From NCBI RefSeq assembly GCF_900291475.1, contig NZ_OLMM01000001.1, positions 15,592 to 66,140 on the forward strand: a DNA stretch of 50,549 bases. Direction: 5' to 3'. The translations under genes were made by a program, and so were the position numbers. The stretch's first letter is position 1. Each line of letters starts with the position of its first letter. Source of the DNA: Acidaminococcus hominis. GTDB lineage: Bacteria; Bacillota; Negativicutes; Acidaminococcales; Acidaminococcaceae. Below, piece by piece: positions 21,570-30,376 of this stretch. Under the pieces are notes generated by a model. That model worked only from the letters and a program-made list of their open reading frames with translations. It ran no database searches and was not told where the DNA came from.

Positions 21570-23123
21570 ATGGCTGAACCGAAGAAAGCAAGAAAAATGC
21601 TCAGTTCTTATTCCATTGTTTTTATTTTCCTGATTATCACGGCCATTTTGACCTGGTTCGTGCCCCAGTCCGTGGTGGTCAGCCATGACGGCACCAAGGA
21701 AATCATTTTTAACGCCATTATGGTCAAGGGCAAGGTGGTAACAGGGCAGGGGCTCCAGCCCATGGGCCTGTGGGATGTGATCATGGCTCCGGCCCGGGGC
21801 TTTGTGAAGGCGGCTCCGGTGGGCTTTGCCATTTTGATGGCCGGCGCCTTCCTGCATATTCTGAACTATGTGGGGGCTATGAACGCCGGGATTGGCTGGC
21901 TGCTGAAGCGGTTTACGGGCAAGGCTCTGATTGTGGTGCTGATGTTTGTTTCCGCTCTGTTTGGGGCAGTGTACGGGCTGTGGGAAGAGATTCCTGCCTA
22001 CTCCATGGCGGTGGTGCCTCTGTTTGTGCTGGCAGGGTATGACGTGATTACCGGTATTGCGGTGCTGTTTGTAGGGGCTACCGCCGGGAACATGGCCAGC
22101 GTGGTGAACCCCTTCTCCCTGGGGGCTGCGGTAGGGGCCATCGGCAACGAAAGCCTGTCCCTGGGCAGTGGCATTGTGCTGCGGCTGGTGATTTTTGCGG
22201 TGCTGGATATTATTGGCACGGTGTATGTGCTGCGCTATGCGGCCCGGGTCAAGGCGGACCCCACCAAGTCCATTGTGTACGGGGTGCCGGTGCATACGCT
22301 GGTGGAGGAGGACCACAAGGAGGAAGAATTTACCAGCCAGAAGGCCTGGTCCATTGGGCTTTTGCTGGTCATTATCCTGGCTTTGGTCTGCGGGTATATT
22401 CCCTGGGATTCCATCAAATTTGCTGACGGCAGCAACATGAAGACGCTCATCAACCTGCCCTTTACTTCTCTGGCCAAGGTGCCGGTGCTGGGCAATCTGT
22501 TGGGGCTGGGCCATTATACCCATTTTGGGGATTGGTACTTTGAGGAATTTTCCTTTGTGTTCCTGTTTGGGGCGCTGCTGTTGGGCTTCATCAACAAGAT
22601 TCCGGAAGAACGGTTTGTGAAGGAATTTGTGGCCGGCGCCAGCGACCTGCTGGGCGTGGTGCTGGTACTGACGGTGGCCAACGGGATTTCCGTCATCATG
22701 GGTACCAAGACGGCTGGCATGTCCGTGACCTTCGTGTACTGGATTCAGAACGCTCTGGCCGGAGTACCGTCCTGGGCGTTTGCCATTGCGGCTACTGCGG
22801 CTTATGTGGGCATCGGGTTCTTTATGCAGTCCACCAGCGGCGTGGCAGGGATTACCATGCCCATTCTGGGGGCTGTGGCCTATGCGCTGTTCCAGTCGGC
22901 GCCCATTGGGTCCATTGGCGGCCAGGTGCTGCTGATTGCCTGCTTTACCATTGGGCTGAACTTCACGTCTTCGTTCTATCCCAGTGCTACTAACATGGGG
23001 ACCCTGGAACTGTACAAGATTCCCTATAACATCTGGTTGGGCTTTATTTTGAAGATTTCCCTTGTGATGCTGGTGGCCGGCGTGGCTATTGTGTCCGTGG
23101 CTCCTATGATTGGACTGCTGTAG
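21570..23123 (+). CDS. YfcC-family membrane transporter
   Basis: This 517-residue protein has about 12 hydrophobic segments, the first at 14-30 (YSIVFIFLIITAILTWFVP). The motifs EEIPAYSMAVVPLFVLAGYD, GATAGNMASVVNPFSLGAAVG and QSTSGVAGITMPILG are typical of the YfcC group in the DcuC/AbgT-like ion-transporter superfamily, whose members carry amino acids, peptides or C4-dicarboxylates. The exact substrate is not readable; proximity to the PepV-like gene suggests amino acids or dipeptides. GAAGGCGG precedes the ATG. The gene is closed by the terminator at 23146. Confidence 0.85.
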   Translation: MAEPKKARKMLSSYSIVFIFLIITAILTWFVPQSVVVSHDGTKEIIFNAIMVKGKVVTGQGLQPMGLWDVIMAPARGFVKAAPVGFAILMAGAFLHILNYVGAMNAGIGWLLKRFTGKALIVVLMFVSALFGAVYGLWEEIPAYSMAVVPLFVLAGYDVITGIAVLFVGATAGNMASVVNPFSLGAAVGAIGNESLSLGSGIVLRLVIFAVLDIIGTVYVLRYAARVKADPTKSIVYGVPVHTLVEEDHKEEEFTSQKAWSIGLLLVIILALVCGYIPWDSIKFADGSNMKTLINLPFTSLAKVPVLGNLLGLGHYTHFGDWYFEEFSFVFLFGALLLGFINKIPEERFVKEFVAGASDLLGVVLVLTVANGISVIMGTKTAGMSVTFVYWIQNALAGVPSWAFAIAATAAYVGIGFFMQSTSGVAGITMPILGAVAYALFQSAPIGSIGGQVLLIACFTIGLNFTSSFYPSATNMGTLELYKIPYNIWLGFILKISLVMLVAGVAIVSVAPMIGLL

Positions 23124-23145
23124 GGGGAAGGAAATACAAAATTAA

Positions 23146-23204
23146 AGCACAACACACAAACTCCTGCCTGGACGGAATCTGGGCAGGAGTTTGTATGTTG
23201 TGCT
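23146..23204 (+). terminator. terminator after the transporter gene
   Basis: AGCACAACA pairs with TGTTGTGCT and, inside, AAACTCCTGCC pairs with GGCAGGAGTTT. Confidence 0.8.
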
Positions 23205-23310
23205 GTTGGTGCGGTCAGCGGACCTGAAGTGATGTGGTGCCGGGTATCCCCGCTCAGTCACCTACGGTGACAGCTTCCCCCTAAAGGTTGGAGCCTTTAA
23301 AGGGTCGTGC
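23205..23310 (+). repeat. repeat-derived segment
   Basis: TTGGTGCGGTCAGCGGAC (compare 8982), the shared TGGTGCCGGGTATCCCCGCT motif (23235) and the hairpin GTCACC-TAC-GGTGAC (23257-23271) stand in sequence, followed by a decayed stem AAAGG...CCTTT. Confidence 0.5.
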
Positions 23311-23411
23311 GGGCTGGTGGTTTTGTTTATCCATGCAAAAAATGCATCACTATATCTAGCGGGTACAATAGGATGACACAAATTTGTTAAGTCAGGGTGG
23401 GGGAGACGTGC

Positions 23412-23478
23412 TATAATAGAATGTAACGTGAAATTTTTGTCTAGGTAAAGTAATCTGCTTTGGGCAGGCTTTACTTTT
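23412..23478 (+). promoter_or_regulatory. -10 box and leader hairpin of the aminotransferase gene
   Basis: TATAAT at 23412-23417 has no good -35 at 17 bases. The leader then holds GTAAAG...CTTTAC with an inner CTGC-TTTG-GGCAG (23445-23475) and TTTT, a terminator-like hairpin just before the ribosome-binding site GGGGGG. It could be an attenuator, or the end of a short leader transcript. Confidence 0.45.
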
Positions 23479-23492
23479 AAGGGGGGATTATC

Positions 23493-24680
23493 ATGGTTTC
23501 TGAGAAAATGTATGAATTGGGTACCAAAAAATCCACGATTCGCACGATTTTTGAATATGGCCGGAAACGGGCTGCGGAAGTGGGGGAAGAAAATATCTGC
23601 GACTTCAGCTTGGGCAATCCCAATGTACCGGCTCCTGAATACATCAAGCAGGCGGTGCTGGATATTATGACGGAACTGCCGCCTCAGGCCATTCACAGCT
23701 ACACGGTGGCTGCCGGCAACCCGGAAGTGCGGGAAACGCTGGCCAAGGATATCAACAGACGGTTTGGCACGGATTTTACCGGGGCTAACCTGTTTATGGT
23801 AGGCGGCGCTGCGGCTGCTATTTCCATCTGTTTCAAGGCACTGGCAGAAGACGGGGACGAGTTCATTGCGCTGGCTCCTTTCTTCCCTGAATATCGCTGC
23901 TTTGTAGAGTCCACCGGTGCCAAGCTGGTGGTAGTCCCGGCACAAACCGAGGATTTCCAAATTGACTTCGACGCTTTTGAAAAGGCGGTAACGCCTCACA
24001 CCAAAGGGGTCATTGTCAATTCCCCCAATAACCCCAGCGGGGTGGTGTATTCGGAAGCGACCATCAAGAAACTGGCCCAAATTCTCGCGGCCAAGGAAAA
24101 GGAATATGGCCATCCGATTTTCATCATTGCCGATGAACCGTACCGGGAAATCGTTTATGATGACGTGGTGGTTCCGTATATTCCCAACTACTACGACAAC
24201 ACGTTGGTGTGCTACTCCTACAGCAAATCCTTCTCCCTGCCGGGCGAACGGATTGGGTATGTGGTAGTGCCCAATAAGGTGGCGGATTTTGGCCGGGTGT
24301 ACGGCGCTATTGCCGGGGCTGGCCGGGTGATGACCCACGTGAATGCGCCTTCTCTGTGGCAGCTGGTGGTGGCCCGCTGCGCTGGGAAACCGTCCAATGT
24401 GGAACCCTACAGAAGAAACGGCGAACTGCTGTACAAGGGCCTGAAAGAGGCTGGCTTTACGGTGTTAAAGCCACAGGGTGCCTTCTATCTGTTCCCCAAA
24501 TGTCTGGAAAAAGACGACTATGCTTTCTGTGAACGGGCCAAGAAGTATGATCTGCTGCTGGTACCGGGCACGGACTTTGGCTGCCCTGGGTATTTCCGGG
24601 CCAGCTACTGCATTAACTACGATACCATCAAAAAGTCCCTGCCGCTGTTTAAGAAGCTGGCGGAGGAATATAAGAAGTAA
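23493..24680 (+). CDS. pyridoxal-phosphate aminotransferase, class I/II
   Basis: This 395-residue fold-type I enzyme carries the PLP lysine K245 in SYSKSFSLPGERIGY. Other hallmarks are NSPNNPSGVVYS, ADEPYREIVYDD and a C-terminal Arg region (YFRASYCINYDT) that binds the substrate carboxylate. The sequence is of the AspB/aspartate-aminotransferase-like group found as pyridoxal phosphate-dependent aminotransferase in Firmicutes; amino-acid specificity is not certain. It starts behind AAGGGGGGATTATC. No clear terminator follows; repeat remnants begin about 30 bases downstream. Confidence 0.9.
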   Translation: MVSEKMYELGTKKSTIRTIFEYGRKRAAEVGEENICDFSLGNPNVPAPEYIKQAVLDIMTELPPQAIHSYTVAAGNPEVRETLAKDINRRFGTDFTGANLFMVGGAAAAISICFKALAEDGDEFIALAPFFPEYRCFVESTGAKLVVVPAQTEDFQIDFDAFEKAVTPHTKGVIVNSPNNPSGVVYSEATIKKLAQILAAKEKEYGHPIFIIADEPYREIVYDDVVVPYIPNYYDNTLVCYSYSKSFSLPGERIGYVVVPNKVADFGRVYGAIAGAGRVMTHVNAPSLWQLVVARCAGKPSNVEPYRRNGELLYKGLKEAGFTVLKPQGAFYLFPKCLEKDDYAFCERAKKYDLLLVPGTDFGCPGYFRASYCINYDTIKKSLPLFKKLAEEYKK

Positions 24681-24713
24681 TCCGTTTGTTGTGAGGGGCA
24701 ATAAACTATAGGC

Positions 24714-24880
24714 CTGGTGCCGAGTATCCCCGAGCGGTTTGCCGTATTCTGTAGTGGTTCGCAGCTGGCTGTTTAGCTGCACGTAAAGAGCTTGATTCAC
24801 AGGCTGCTAACACAGGGCTCGCATTAGCCAAGAGTCCTTTGCTAAACTGTGTACTCCTGGCTGCAGCCGCATAAAAGGGA
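24714..24880 (+). repeat. decayed repeat module before alaS
   Basis: CTGGTGCCGAGTATCCCCGA is followed by AGTGGTTCGCAG and by GCTCGCATTAGCCAAGAG at 24818-24835, the left arm of an 8-3-9 hairpin (outer GCTCGCAT, bulge TAG, inner CCAAGAG). The right arm no longer matches. This is a degenerate eighth copy. Confidence 0.45.
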
Positions 24881-24901
24881 GAGCTTCAATGGTTCTGTTC
24901 G

Positions 24902-24930
24902 TTGACAGTATTCTGCAAATTTAATATAAT
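24902..24930 (+). promoter_or_regulatory. strong alaS promoter
   Basis: TTGACA (24902-24907), 17 bases, TATAAT (24925-24930): a perfect consensus pair. The leader to the alaS start is only about 80 bases and carries no T-box. Confidence 0.85.
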
Positions 24931-25014
24931 TTACGAATGCTTAGCTGACATTCTCCAGCATTGTCTATTGCGGGCAAGCTGAAAAGTATTGACGATTGGG
25001 AGAGAATAAATTTC

Positions 25015-27642
25015 ATGAAATATTTATCTGGTAACGAAATTCGACAAAAATATCTGGACTTTTTTGCGGCCCGGGGGCATCTGGTTCTGCCCAGCGCCTC
25101 TTTGATTCCTCACGATGACCCGTCCCTGCTGCTGATTGGTGCCGGCATGGCTCCGTTTAAGCCTTTCTTTACGGGCAAGCAGAAACCGCCTTCTCCGCGG
25201 ATTACCACCTGCCAAAAGTGCGTGCGTACCGGGGATATTGAAAACGTGGGTCATACGGCTCGGCACCATACGTATTTTGAAATGCTGGGCAACTTCTCCT
25301 TTGGGGACTATTTCAAGAAGGAAGTGATTCCCTGGGCTTGGGAATTTCTGACCAAGGAATTGGAACTGCCGGCTGATAAGCTGTGGGTTACCATTTATCC
25401 CAAGGATGATGAAGCGTATGATATTTGGCATAATGTAGTGGGTGTGCCCGATGAACGGATTGTCCGCCTGGAAGAAAACTTCTGGGAAATCGGCACTGGC
25501 GGCCCCTGCGGTCCTGACTCCGAAATTCATATCGACCTGGGTGCGGACCGGGGCTGCGGCAGACCGGATTGTGGTCCTGACTGCGACTGCGGCCGTTTCC
25601 TGGAACTGTGGAACCTGGTATTTACCCAGTTCAACAAGAACGAGGACGGCAGCTACACGCCGCTGCAGCATAAGAATATTGATACCGGTGCTGGTCTGGA
25701 ACGGCTGGCTTCCGTATTGCAGGGCAAACCGTCCAACTTTGAGACGGACCTGATTTTCCCGATTATTGAATACGCCTGCAAGGTGTCCGGCAAGACCTAC
25801 AATGCAGATCCCAAGGATGATGTTTCCCTGAAGGTCATTGCCGACCATGCCAGAAGCGTTACCTTTATGGTCAGCGATGGCATCCTGCCCTCCAACGAGG
25901 GCCGGGGCTACGTGCTGCGCCGGGTACTGCGCCGGGCCATTCGTCACGGCCGTCTACTGGGCATCACCAAGAAGTTCTTGGTAGGGGCAGCCGACCTGGT
26001 TATCGATATGTACGGTGACCACTATACGGAACTGCGGGAAAAGAAGTCCTATATTGAAAAAGTCATCGACATGGAAGAAAGCTCCTTTATGCAAACCCTG
26101 GAACAGGGCACCAATCTGCTGAACGAAAAGATTGCAGAAATGAAAGCCCAGCATTCCACCGTACTGAAGGGGACAGATGCCTTTAAGCTGTACGATACCT
26201 TTGGGTTCCCCTGGGAACTGACGGCAGAAATCCTGGAAGAACAGGGCTACACCATGGACAAGGAAGGCTTTGACGCCGCCATGGCGGAACAGAAGGAAAG
26301 AGCCCGTTCTGCCCGGAACGACAAAGCCGGCCGTCCGGTGCTGTACAACACCCGGGGCCTGGACCTGGGCAAACTGACGGTACAGGAAGACAGCAAGGAC
26401 GGGGTTATCAAAGCCATTTTCCCGGCTTACGATACCAATCCTATTGAAAAGGGTGAACAGGGCGATGAACTGGCCCTGATCCTGGACAACACGGCTTTCC
26501 ACGCAGAAGGGGGCGGCCAGCTGGGAGATACCGGCCGGCTGGTATCCGATGCAGGCATTTTTGATGTAACCGACACCAAGAAACTGCCGGATGGCACTAC
26601 GGTGCAAATTGGTACCGTGGCCGACGGCACCCTGAAGCTGGGGGACGCTGTCCGTTTTGAAGTGAACCTGAAGAGACGGGCGGACATTGCCCGGAACCAT
26701 ACGGCCACCCATTTGCTCCACGCAGCCCTGAAACAGGTGCTGGGCAGCCATGTAAACCAGGCTGGCAGCTATGTGGGCCCGGACCGTCTGCGTTTTGACT
26801 TCTCCCACTTCTCTCCTGTAACGGAAGAAGAACTGCTGCAGGTGGAAGATATTGTCAACGAGAAGATTCTGGATGCCGTGGATGTGGAAATCACGGAACA
26901 GGAATTGAAGAAAGCCAAGGAAATGGGTGCTATGGCCCTGTTTGGCGAAAAGTATGGCGACATTGTCCGGGTAGTCAATGTACCGGGCTACAGCATGGAA
27001 CTGTGCGGCGGCGTACACGTTTCCAATACGGCCCATATCGGCCTGTTCAAGATTCTGTCCGAATCCAGCGTGGGTGCTGGGGTACGGAGAATCGAAGCTG
27101 TTACCGGCCGGGGCGCTTTGGCCTACACCCGGGAAATGGAAGAATTAATCGGTGATGCTTCTGCTGTTGTGAAGGCTAGACCCAATACCCTGGTCAGCCG
27201 GATTGAAGCCCTTCAGGATGAACTGAAGGCAGAGAAGCACAAGGGCGAAGAGCTGGAACGGAAGATGGTGGCTGCGGCTGCTGAAAACGTAACGGCTTCT
27301 GCCAAGGACGTAAAGGGTGTGCCGGTGCTGGTACAGGAAGTTAAGACCCAGGACGTGGACAGCCTGCGTCAAATGGGGGATACCCTCCGGGATAAGGTTG
27401 GCGGCGTTGTGGTCCTGGCTGCTCCGGTAGCGGCCGACAAGGTCAACGTGCTGGTTATGGCTACCAAGGATGCCGTGAAGAAGGGCGTCCATGCTGGCAA
27501 AATCGCCAAAGGGGTTGCCCAGGTTATGGGCGGCAACGGCGGCGGCCGTCCGGATATGGCCCAAGCCGGCGGCAAGGATGCTTCCAAAGTACAGGAAGCA
27601 CTGGACAAGGCCTGGGGACTGGTTGAAGAACTGATTCACTAA
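25015..27642 (+). CDS. alaS: alanine--tRNA ligase
   Basis: This 875-residue enzyme charges tRNA(Ala). Domains in order: class II catalytic core (SASLIPHDDPSLLLIGAGMA, then CVRTGDIENVG and ARHHTYFEMLGNFSFGDYFK), tRNA-recognition domain, editing domain with zinc ligands (HTATHLLH near residue 562 and CGGVHV near 663), coiled coil, and C-Ala domain ending GGGRPDMAQAGG. The ATG at 25015 (RBS GGGAGAG) gives the usual N-terminus MKYLSGNEIRQKYLDFF; in-frame codons from 24961 are leader. In Bacillus the order alaS, yrzL, yrrK, yrzB, yrrL is the same as found here, with a TetR-like gene added. Confidence 0.97.
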   Translation: MKYLSGNEIRQKYLDFFAARGHLVLPSASLIPHDDPSLLLIGAGMAPFKPFFTGKQKPPSPRITTCQKCVRTGDIENVGHTARHHTYFEMLGNFSFGDYFKKEVIPWAWEFLTKELELPADKLWVTIYPKDDEAYDIWHNVVGVPDERIVRLEENFWEIGTGGPCGPDSEIHIDLGADRGCGRPDCGPDCDCGRFLELWNLVFTQFNKNEDGSYTPLQHKNIDTGAGLERLASVLQGKPSNFETDLIFPIIEYACKVSGKTYNADPKDDVSLKVIADHARSVTFMVSDGILPSNEGRGYVLRRVLRRAIRHGRLLGITKKFLVGAADLVIDMYGDHYTELREKKSYIEKVIDMEESSFMQTLEQGTNLLNEKIAEMKAQHSTVLKGTDAFKLYDTFGFPWELTAEILEEQGYTMDKEGFDAAMAEQKERARSARNDKAGRPVLYNTRGLDLGKLTVQEDSKDGVIKAIFPAYDTNPIEKGEQGDELALILDNTAFHAEGGGQLGDTGRLVSDAGIFDVTDTKKLPDGTTVQIGTVADGTLKLGDAVRFEVNLKRRADIARNHTATHLLHAALKQVLGSHVNQAGSYVGPDRLRFDFSHFSPVTEEELLQVEDIVNEKILDAVDVEITEQELKKAKEMGAMALFGEKYGDIVRVVNVPGYSMELCGGVHVSNTAHIGLFKILSESSVGAGVRRIEAVTGRGALAYTREMEELIGDASAVVKARPNTLVSRIEALQDELKAEKHKGEELERKMVAAAAENVTASAKDVKGVPVLVQEVKTQDVDSLRQMGDTLRDKVGGVVVLAAPVAADKVNVLVMATKDAVKKGVHAGKIAKGVAQVMGGNGGGRPDMAQAGGKDASKVQEALDKAWGLVEELIH

Positions 27643-27655
27643 GAAGGTGCTGGAT

Positions 27656-28186
27656 ATGGATTCAAAAGTCAAATTGGGTAATGCCATTCATGATCTTTTG
27701 GAAGAAAAGGAATTGGACAAGATTACCCGGGAGGAAATCCTCCAAAAAGCTGGTGTAAGCGAAGCGGAGTTCGAAAAGTATTTCCACTCCAACGTTGAAT
27801 TGGCCCACTGGGAATATCTTCACATCCTGTCCCTGCACGGGAAGGAAATCCTGGGTGCCAGCTGCTGGTCCGAAGCTTTGTACCGGAAATTTTTGGTGTA
27901 TGATCTGCATTTGAAGTTTCTCCAGAATTTGTATAAAAGCAAGGATGTGGAAGCCATCCGGGTCACCAATCGGCGCTTTGTGCGGGATGCTTACAACATG
28001 ATGCTGCGCAAGGCCGGGGCAGATCTGGATAATCCCCATATCCAATTCGCCGTGGAAATGGTGGTTGTCGGCGGCGAGGAAATTACCATGCGGTGGGTTA
28101 TGGAAGGCATGAAGGTGCCTATCGAAGTCATGCTGGTATTGTTCCAGGAATCCATTCCACTTTGTATCAGTCAATATTTCTATTAA
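27656..28186 (+). CDS. TetR-like protein
   Basis: This 176-residue protein has an N-terminal helix-turn-helix (KITREEILQKAGVSEAEFEK followed by YFHSNVEL) in the position expected for TetR-family regulators, and an all-helical C-terminal part as in their ligand-binding domains. The recognition helix SEAEFEKYF is less canonical than usual (normally ....LY.YF..K..L). The ATG at 27656 is preceded by AAGAAGG at 8 bases; a GTG nine bases earlier is also in frame. It sits 13 bases behind alaS, so it probably shares its transcript. Ligand and targets are unknown. Confidence 0.7.
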   Translation: MDSKVKLGNAIHDLLEEKELDKITREEILQKAGVSEAEFEKYFHSNVELAHWEYLHILSLHGKEILGASCWSEALYRKFLVYDLHLKFLQNLYKSKDVEAIRVTNRRFVRDAYNMMLRKAGADLDNPHIQFAVEMVVVGGEEITMRWVMEGMKVPIEVMLVLFQESIPLCISQYFY

Positions 28187-28203
28187 GAACGGGGAGTTTT
28201 GCC

Positions 28204-28267
28204 CCCGCAGGTGCAGGAAGCAGCGGGCGGCCGGGGAGAATTTGTACCAGCTGCCGCTGCCTGCGGG
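28204..28267 (+). other. long hairpin between the TetR-like gene and ireB
   Basis: CCCGCAGG (28204-28211) pairs with CCTGCGGG (28260-28267), with an additional inner GCAGCGGGCGGC / GCTGCCGCTGC pairing possibility. It precedes the terminator at 28272 and may be part of the same structured region. Confidence 0.45.
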
Positions 28268-28271
28268 TAAG

Positions 28272-28305
28272 ACGGAGTGTTGCTTTTTGGTGACACTCCC
28301 GTTTT
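28272..28305 (+). terminator. terminator ahead of ireB
   Basis: ACGGAGTGT pairs with ACACTCCCGT (one bulge) and TTTT follows. It separates alaS plus the TetR-like gene from the ireB operon, or attenuates read-through into it. Confidence 0.65.
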
Positions 28306-28347
28306 GCTACCTGCATGCTGCACGCAAAACCTGAGGAGGGATTAACA

Positions 28348-28611
28348 ATGTCTCAAACAACGCAAGAAACTACTATGTTTAAACCGGTTCCGGAGTCCAA
28401 GTCCGTGGCGGAAACCATTCTGGAGGTGGCGGCTGCCTTAAAGGAAAAGGGCTACAATCCCATTGACCAGCTGGCCGGCTACCTGCTCAGCGGGGATCCT
28501 GCCTATGTGACCAGCTACAAGGATGCCCGGCTGAAGATTCGCCGGTTTGAACGGTATGAATTGATTGAAGCCCTGCTCCAGGCCTATTTGCAGGAACAAA
28601 CCGGCAAATGA
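28348..28611 (+). CDS. ireB: IreB-family regulatory phosphoprotein (UPF0297)
   Basis: This 87-residue protein matches the small IreB/YrzL family: [60 protein letters not shown]. The N-terminal Ser/Thr-rich part ([10 protein letters not shown]) corresponds to the segment phosphorylated by the PASTA kinase IreK in Enterococcus, where IreB affects cephalosporin resistance. It is conserved next to ruvX and mltG in Firmicutes. The start behind GAGGAGGGATTAAC gives [14 protein letters not shown]. Its stop overlaps the ruvX start (ATGA). Confidence 0.93.
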   Translation: MSQTTQETTMFKPVPESKSVAETILEVAAALKEKGYNPIDQLAGYLLSGDPAYVTSYKDARLKIRRFERYELIEALLQAYLQEQTGK

Positions 28612-29027
28612 GGATCATGGGGCTGGACCTGGGAACAAAAACCATTGGCGTAGCAGTCAGTGATGAAACGGGCTTCATTGCCCGGGGGATTGAAACCATC
28701 CACCGACGGAGCCTGGAAAAAGATTTAGAACGTCTGGCCGAGCTGGTACAGGCGGAAGACGTGGGGGCGTTTGTACTGGGCTACCCCAAAAATATGAACG
28801 GTACAGTAGGAGAGCGGGCCAAAGCCAGCGAAGCTTTTGCCGAGATACTGAAAGAACGGTTTCCCAGCCTTCCCGTAACCTTATGGGATGAGCGCCTTTC
28901 TACAGTGGCAGCTGAAAAAGTATTGATTCAGGCTGATCTCCAGAGAAAAAAACGCAAGAAAATCATTGATATGATGGCCGCGGTAGTGATACTGCAAAAT
29001 TATCTGGATAGCCAAAGGAGGCTGTAA
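28608..29027 (+). CDS. ruvX: RuvX/YqgF-type Holliday-junction resolvase
   Basis: This 139-residue protein has an RNase H-like fold. Acidic active-site residues are visible in [19 protein letters not shown] (D7), the DERLST motif (D94, E95) and [10 protein letters not shown] near the C-terminus. The family acts on Holliday junctions or in pre-16S rRNA 5' maturation. It overlaps ireB by four bases and is followed after one base by the DUF1292 gene. Confidence 0.95.
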   Translation: MRIMGLDLGTKTIGVAVSDETGFIARGIETIHRRSLEKDLERLAELVQAEDVGAFVLGYPKNMNGTVGERAKASEAFAEILKERFPSLPVTLWDERLSTVAAEKVLIQADLQRKKRKKIIDMMAAVVILQNYLDSQRRL

Positions 29028-29028
29028 C

Positions 29029-29343
29029 ATGGAAGACAAGCGGGATTTAATCGACATGGAAGACCAGGAACCCATTGTTGTCATTACCGATGAGGAAGGC
29101 AACGAAACCTATTACCTTGAGGAAATGGTGATTCCGGTAAACAACAAGAACTTTGCCATTCTGACCCAGATTCCTGAAGACGAAAACAGCGAGGACGAGG
29201 AAGAAGCGGAAGACAACTGCATCATCGCCCGCATTGAATTTGACGAAAACGGCGATCCGACCTACCTGGATCCCACCGATGAAGAGTTCGACCTGGTGGC
29301 GGAAGCCTATAACCAGATGATGGACGACCTGGAAAAAGAATAA
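29029..29343 (+). CDS. DUF1292 (YrzB-like) acidic protein
   Basis: This 104-residue, very acidic protein shows the DUF1292 pattern: IVVITDEEGNETYYLEEMVI, FAILTQIPEDENSEDEEEAE, CIIARIEFDENGD, TYLDPTDEEFDLVAEAYNQM. It is a small beta-sandwich-like protein conserved in this position between ruvX and mltG in Firmicutes, with no known function. The start lies behind AAAGGAGGCTGTAAC. Confidence 0.9.
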   Translation: MEDKRDLIDMEDQEPIVVITDEEGNETYYLEEMVIPVNNKNFAILTQIPEDENSEDEEEAEDNCIIARIEFDENGDPTYLDPTDEEFDLVAEAYNQMMDDLEKE

Positions 29344-29359
29344 AAAGGAACTGATCCGG

Positions 29360-30376
29360 ATGTTTAAGAAATTTGTGCCGATTGTGGCGGCGCTTCTATT
29401 GGCTTCCCTTTTTGGCGTGTATTGGTATTTCAACTATTTCAACAATAACGCCGCCTTGGCTACGGGGCAGAAGGTGCAGTTTACCGTAACCCAGGGAATG
29501 ACCACTTCGGAAATCGCCACCATGCTCCATAAGCTGCGGCTGATCAATACCCCGGAATCTTTCCGCCTGGCGGCCAAGTTCCGTGGACTGGACAGTCACT
29601 TGCAGGCCGGCAACTACGAAGTGGTGGCTGGGATGTCGGATAAGGAAATCATTGAGATCCTGTCCAAAGGGAAAGTCCGCTACAACAAATTCACCGTTCC
29701 GGAAGCAACCACCATCAACCAGATTGCCGCCAAACTCCAGGAAGAGCATCTGGGCAGTGCAGACGCCTTTAAGGCCGCTGCCAAGAATTACACCCCCTAT
29801 GAATATATGGAGACCAACAACCCCGATGTAGTCTACAAGGCGGAGGGCTTTGTATGTCCGTCCACCTACTACCTGCCGGAAAACGCCAGCGAAAAGGATA
29901 TCCTCACCATGATGGTCCGGGAATTCAACAAGGAGCTGACGCCGGAAGTACGGGAAGACATCAAAAACAGCAAGATGCCGCTGCGGAGCATTGTGAACCT
30001 GGCGGCCATGGTGGAGGAGGAAGCCACCTTCAAGGAAGAGATGCCCCTGATTGCCGGGGTATTCCTGAAGCGCCTCCAGATGGGGATGCCCATCCAGTCC
30101 GACACCACCATCCAATATATTCTGGGGTCCCAAAAGAAGGAAATCACCTTTGAGGACCTGAAAATCGAATCCCCTTATAACACCTATCTTCATAAGGGAC
30201 TGCCGCCGGGACCCATTGCCAATCCCAGCCTGGAAGCCATTGAGGCGGTGCTCCATCCGGTGAAGACCGATTATCTGTACTTTGTGGCGGATAAGCAGGG
30301 TCACCATCATTTCACTCGGACTTATGAGGAACATTTGGAAATGATCAAGAAGATTAATGGAGAAGCAGCACAGTGA
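29360..30376 (+). CDS. mltG: endolytic transglycosylase MltG
   Basis: This 338-residue protein has an N-terminal membrane anchor (residues 5-24, VPIVAALLLASLFGVYWYF), a LysM-like/small domain (KVQFTVTQGMTTSEIATMLH) and the YceG/MltG catalytic domain with the Glu-rich active-site segment AAMVEEEATFKEEMPLIAGV and QSDTTIQY. It cuts nascent peptidoglycan glycans outside the inner membrane and sets strand length. Its stop overlaps the next gene's GTG start. Confidence 0.95.
   Translation: MFKKFVPIVAALLLASLFGVYWYFNYFNNNAALATGQKVQFTVTQGMTTSEIATMLHKLRLINTPESFRLAAKFRGLDSHLQAGNYEVVAGMSDKEIIEILSKGKVRYNKFTVPEATTINQIAAKLQEEHLGSADAFKAAAKNYTPYEYMETNNPDVVYKAEGFVCPSTYYLPENASEKDILTMMVREFNKELTPEVREDIKNSKMPLRSIVNLAAMVEEEATFKEEMPLIAGVFLKRLQMGMPIQSDTTIQYILGSQKKEITFEDLKIESPYNTYLHKGLPPGPIANPSLEAIEAVLHPVKTDYLYFVADKQGHHHFTRTYEEHLEMIKKINGEAAQ

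Noticed and set aside
24681-25014. T-box riboswitch upstream of alaS
   Set aside because: The promoter leaves only about 80 bases of leader, and no T-box sequence (TGG.ACCGCG) or terminator is present.
24961-25014. Upstream TTG start for alaS adding 18 residues
   Set aside because: The extra residues do not belong to the AlaRS N-terminus, and the ATG at 25015 has its own ribosome-binding site.
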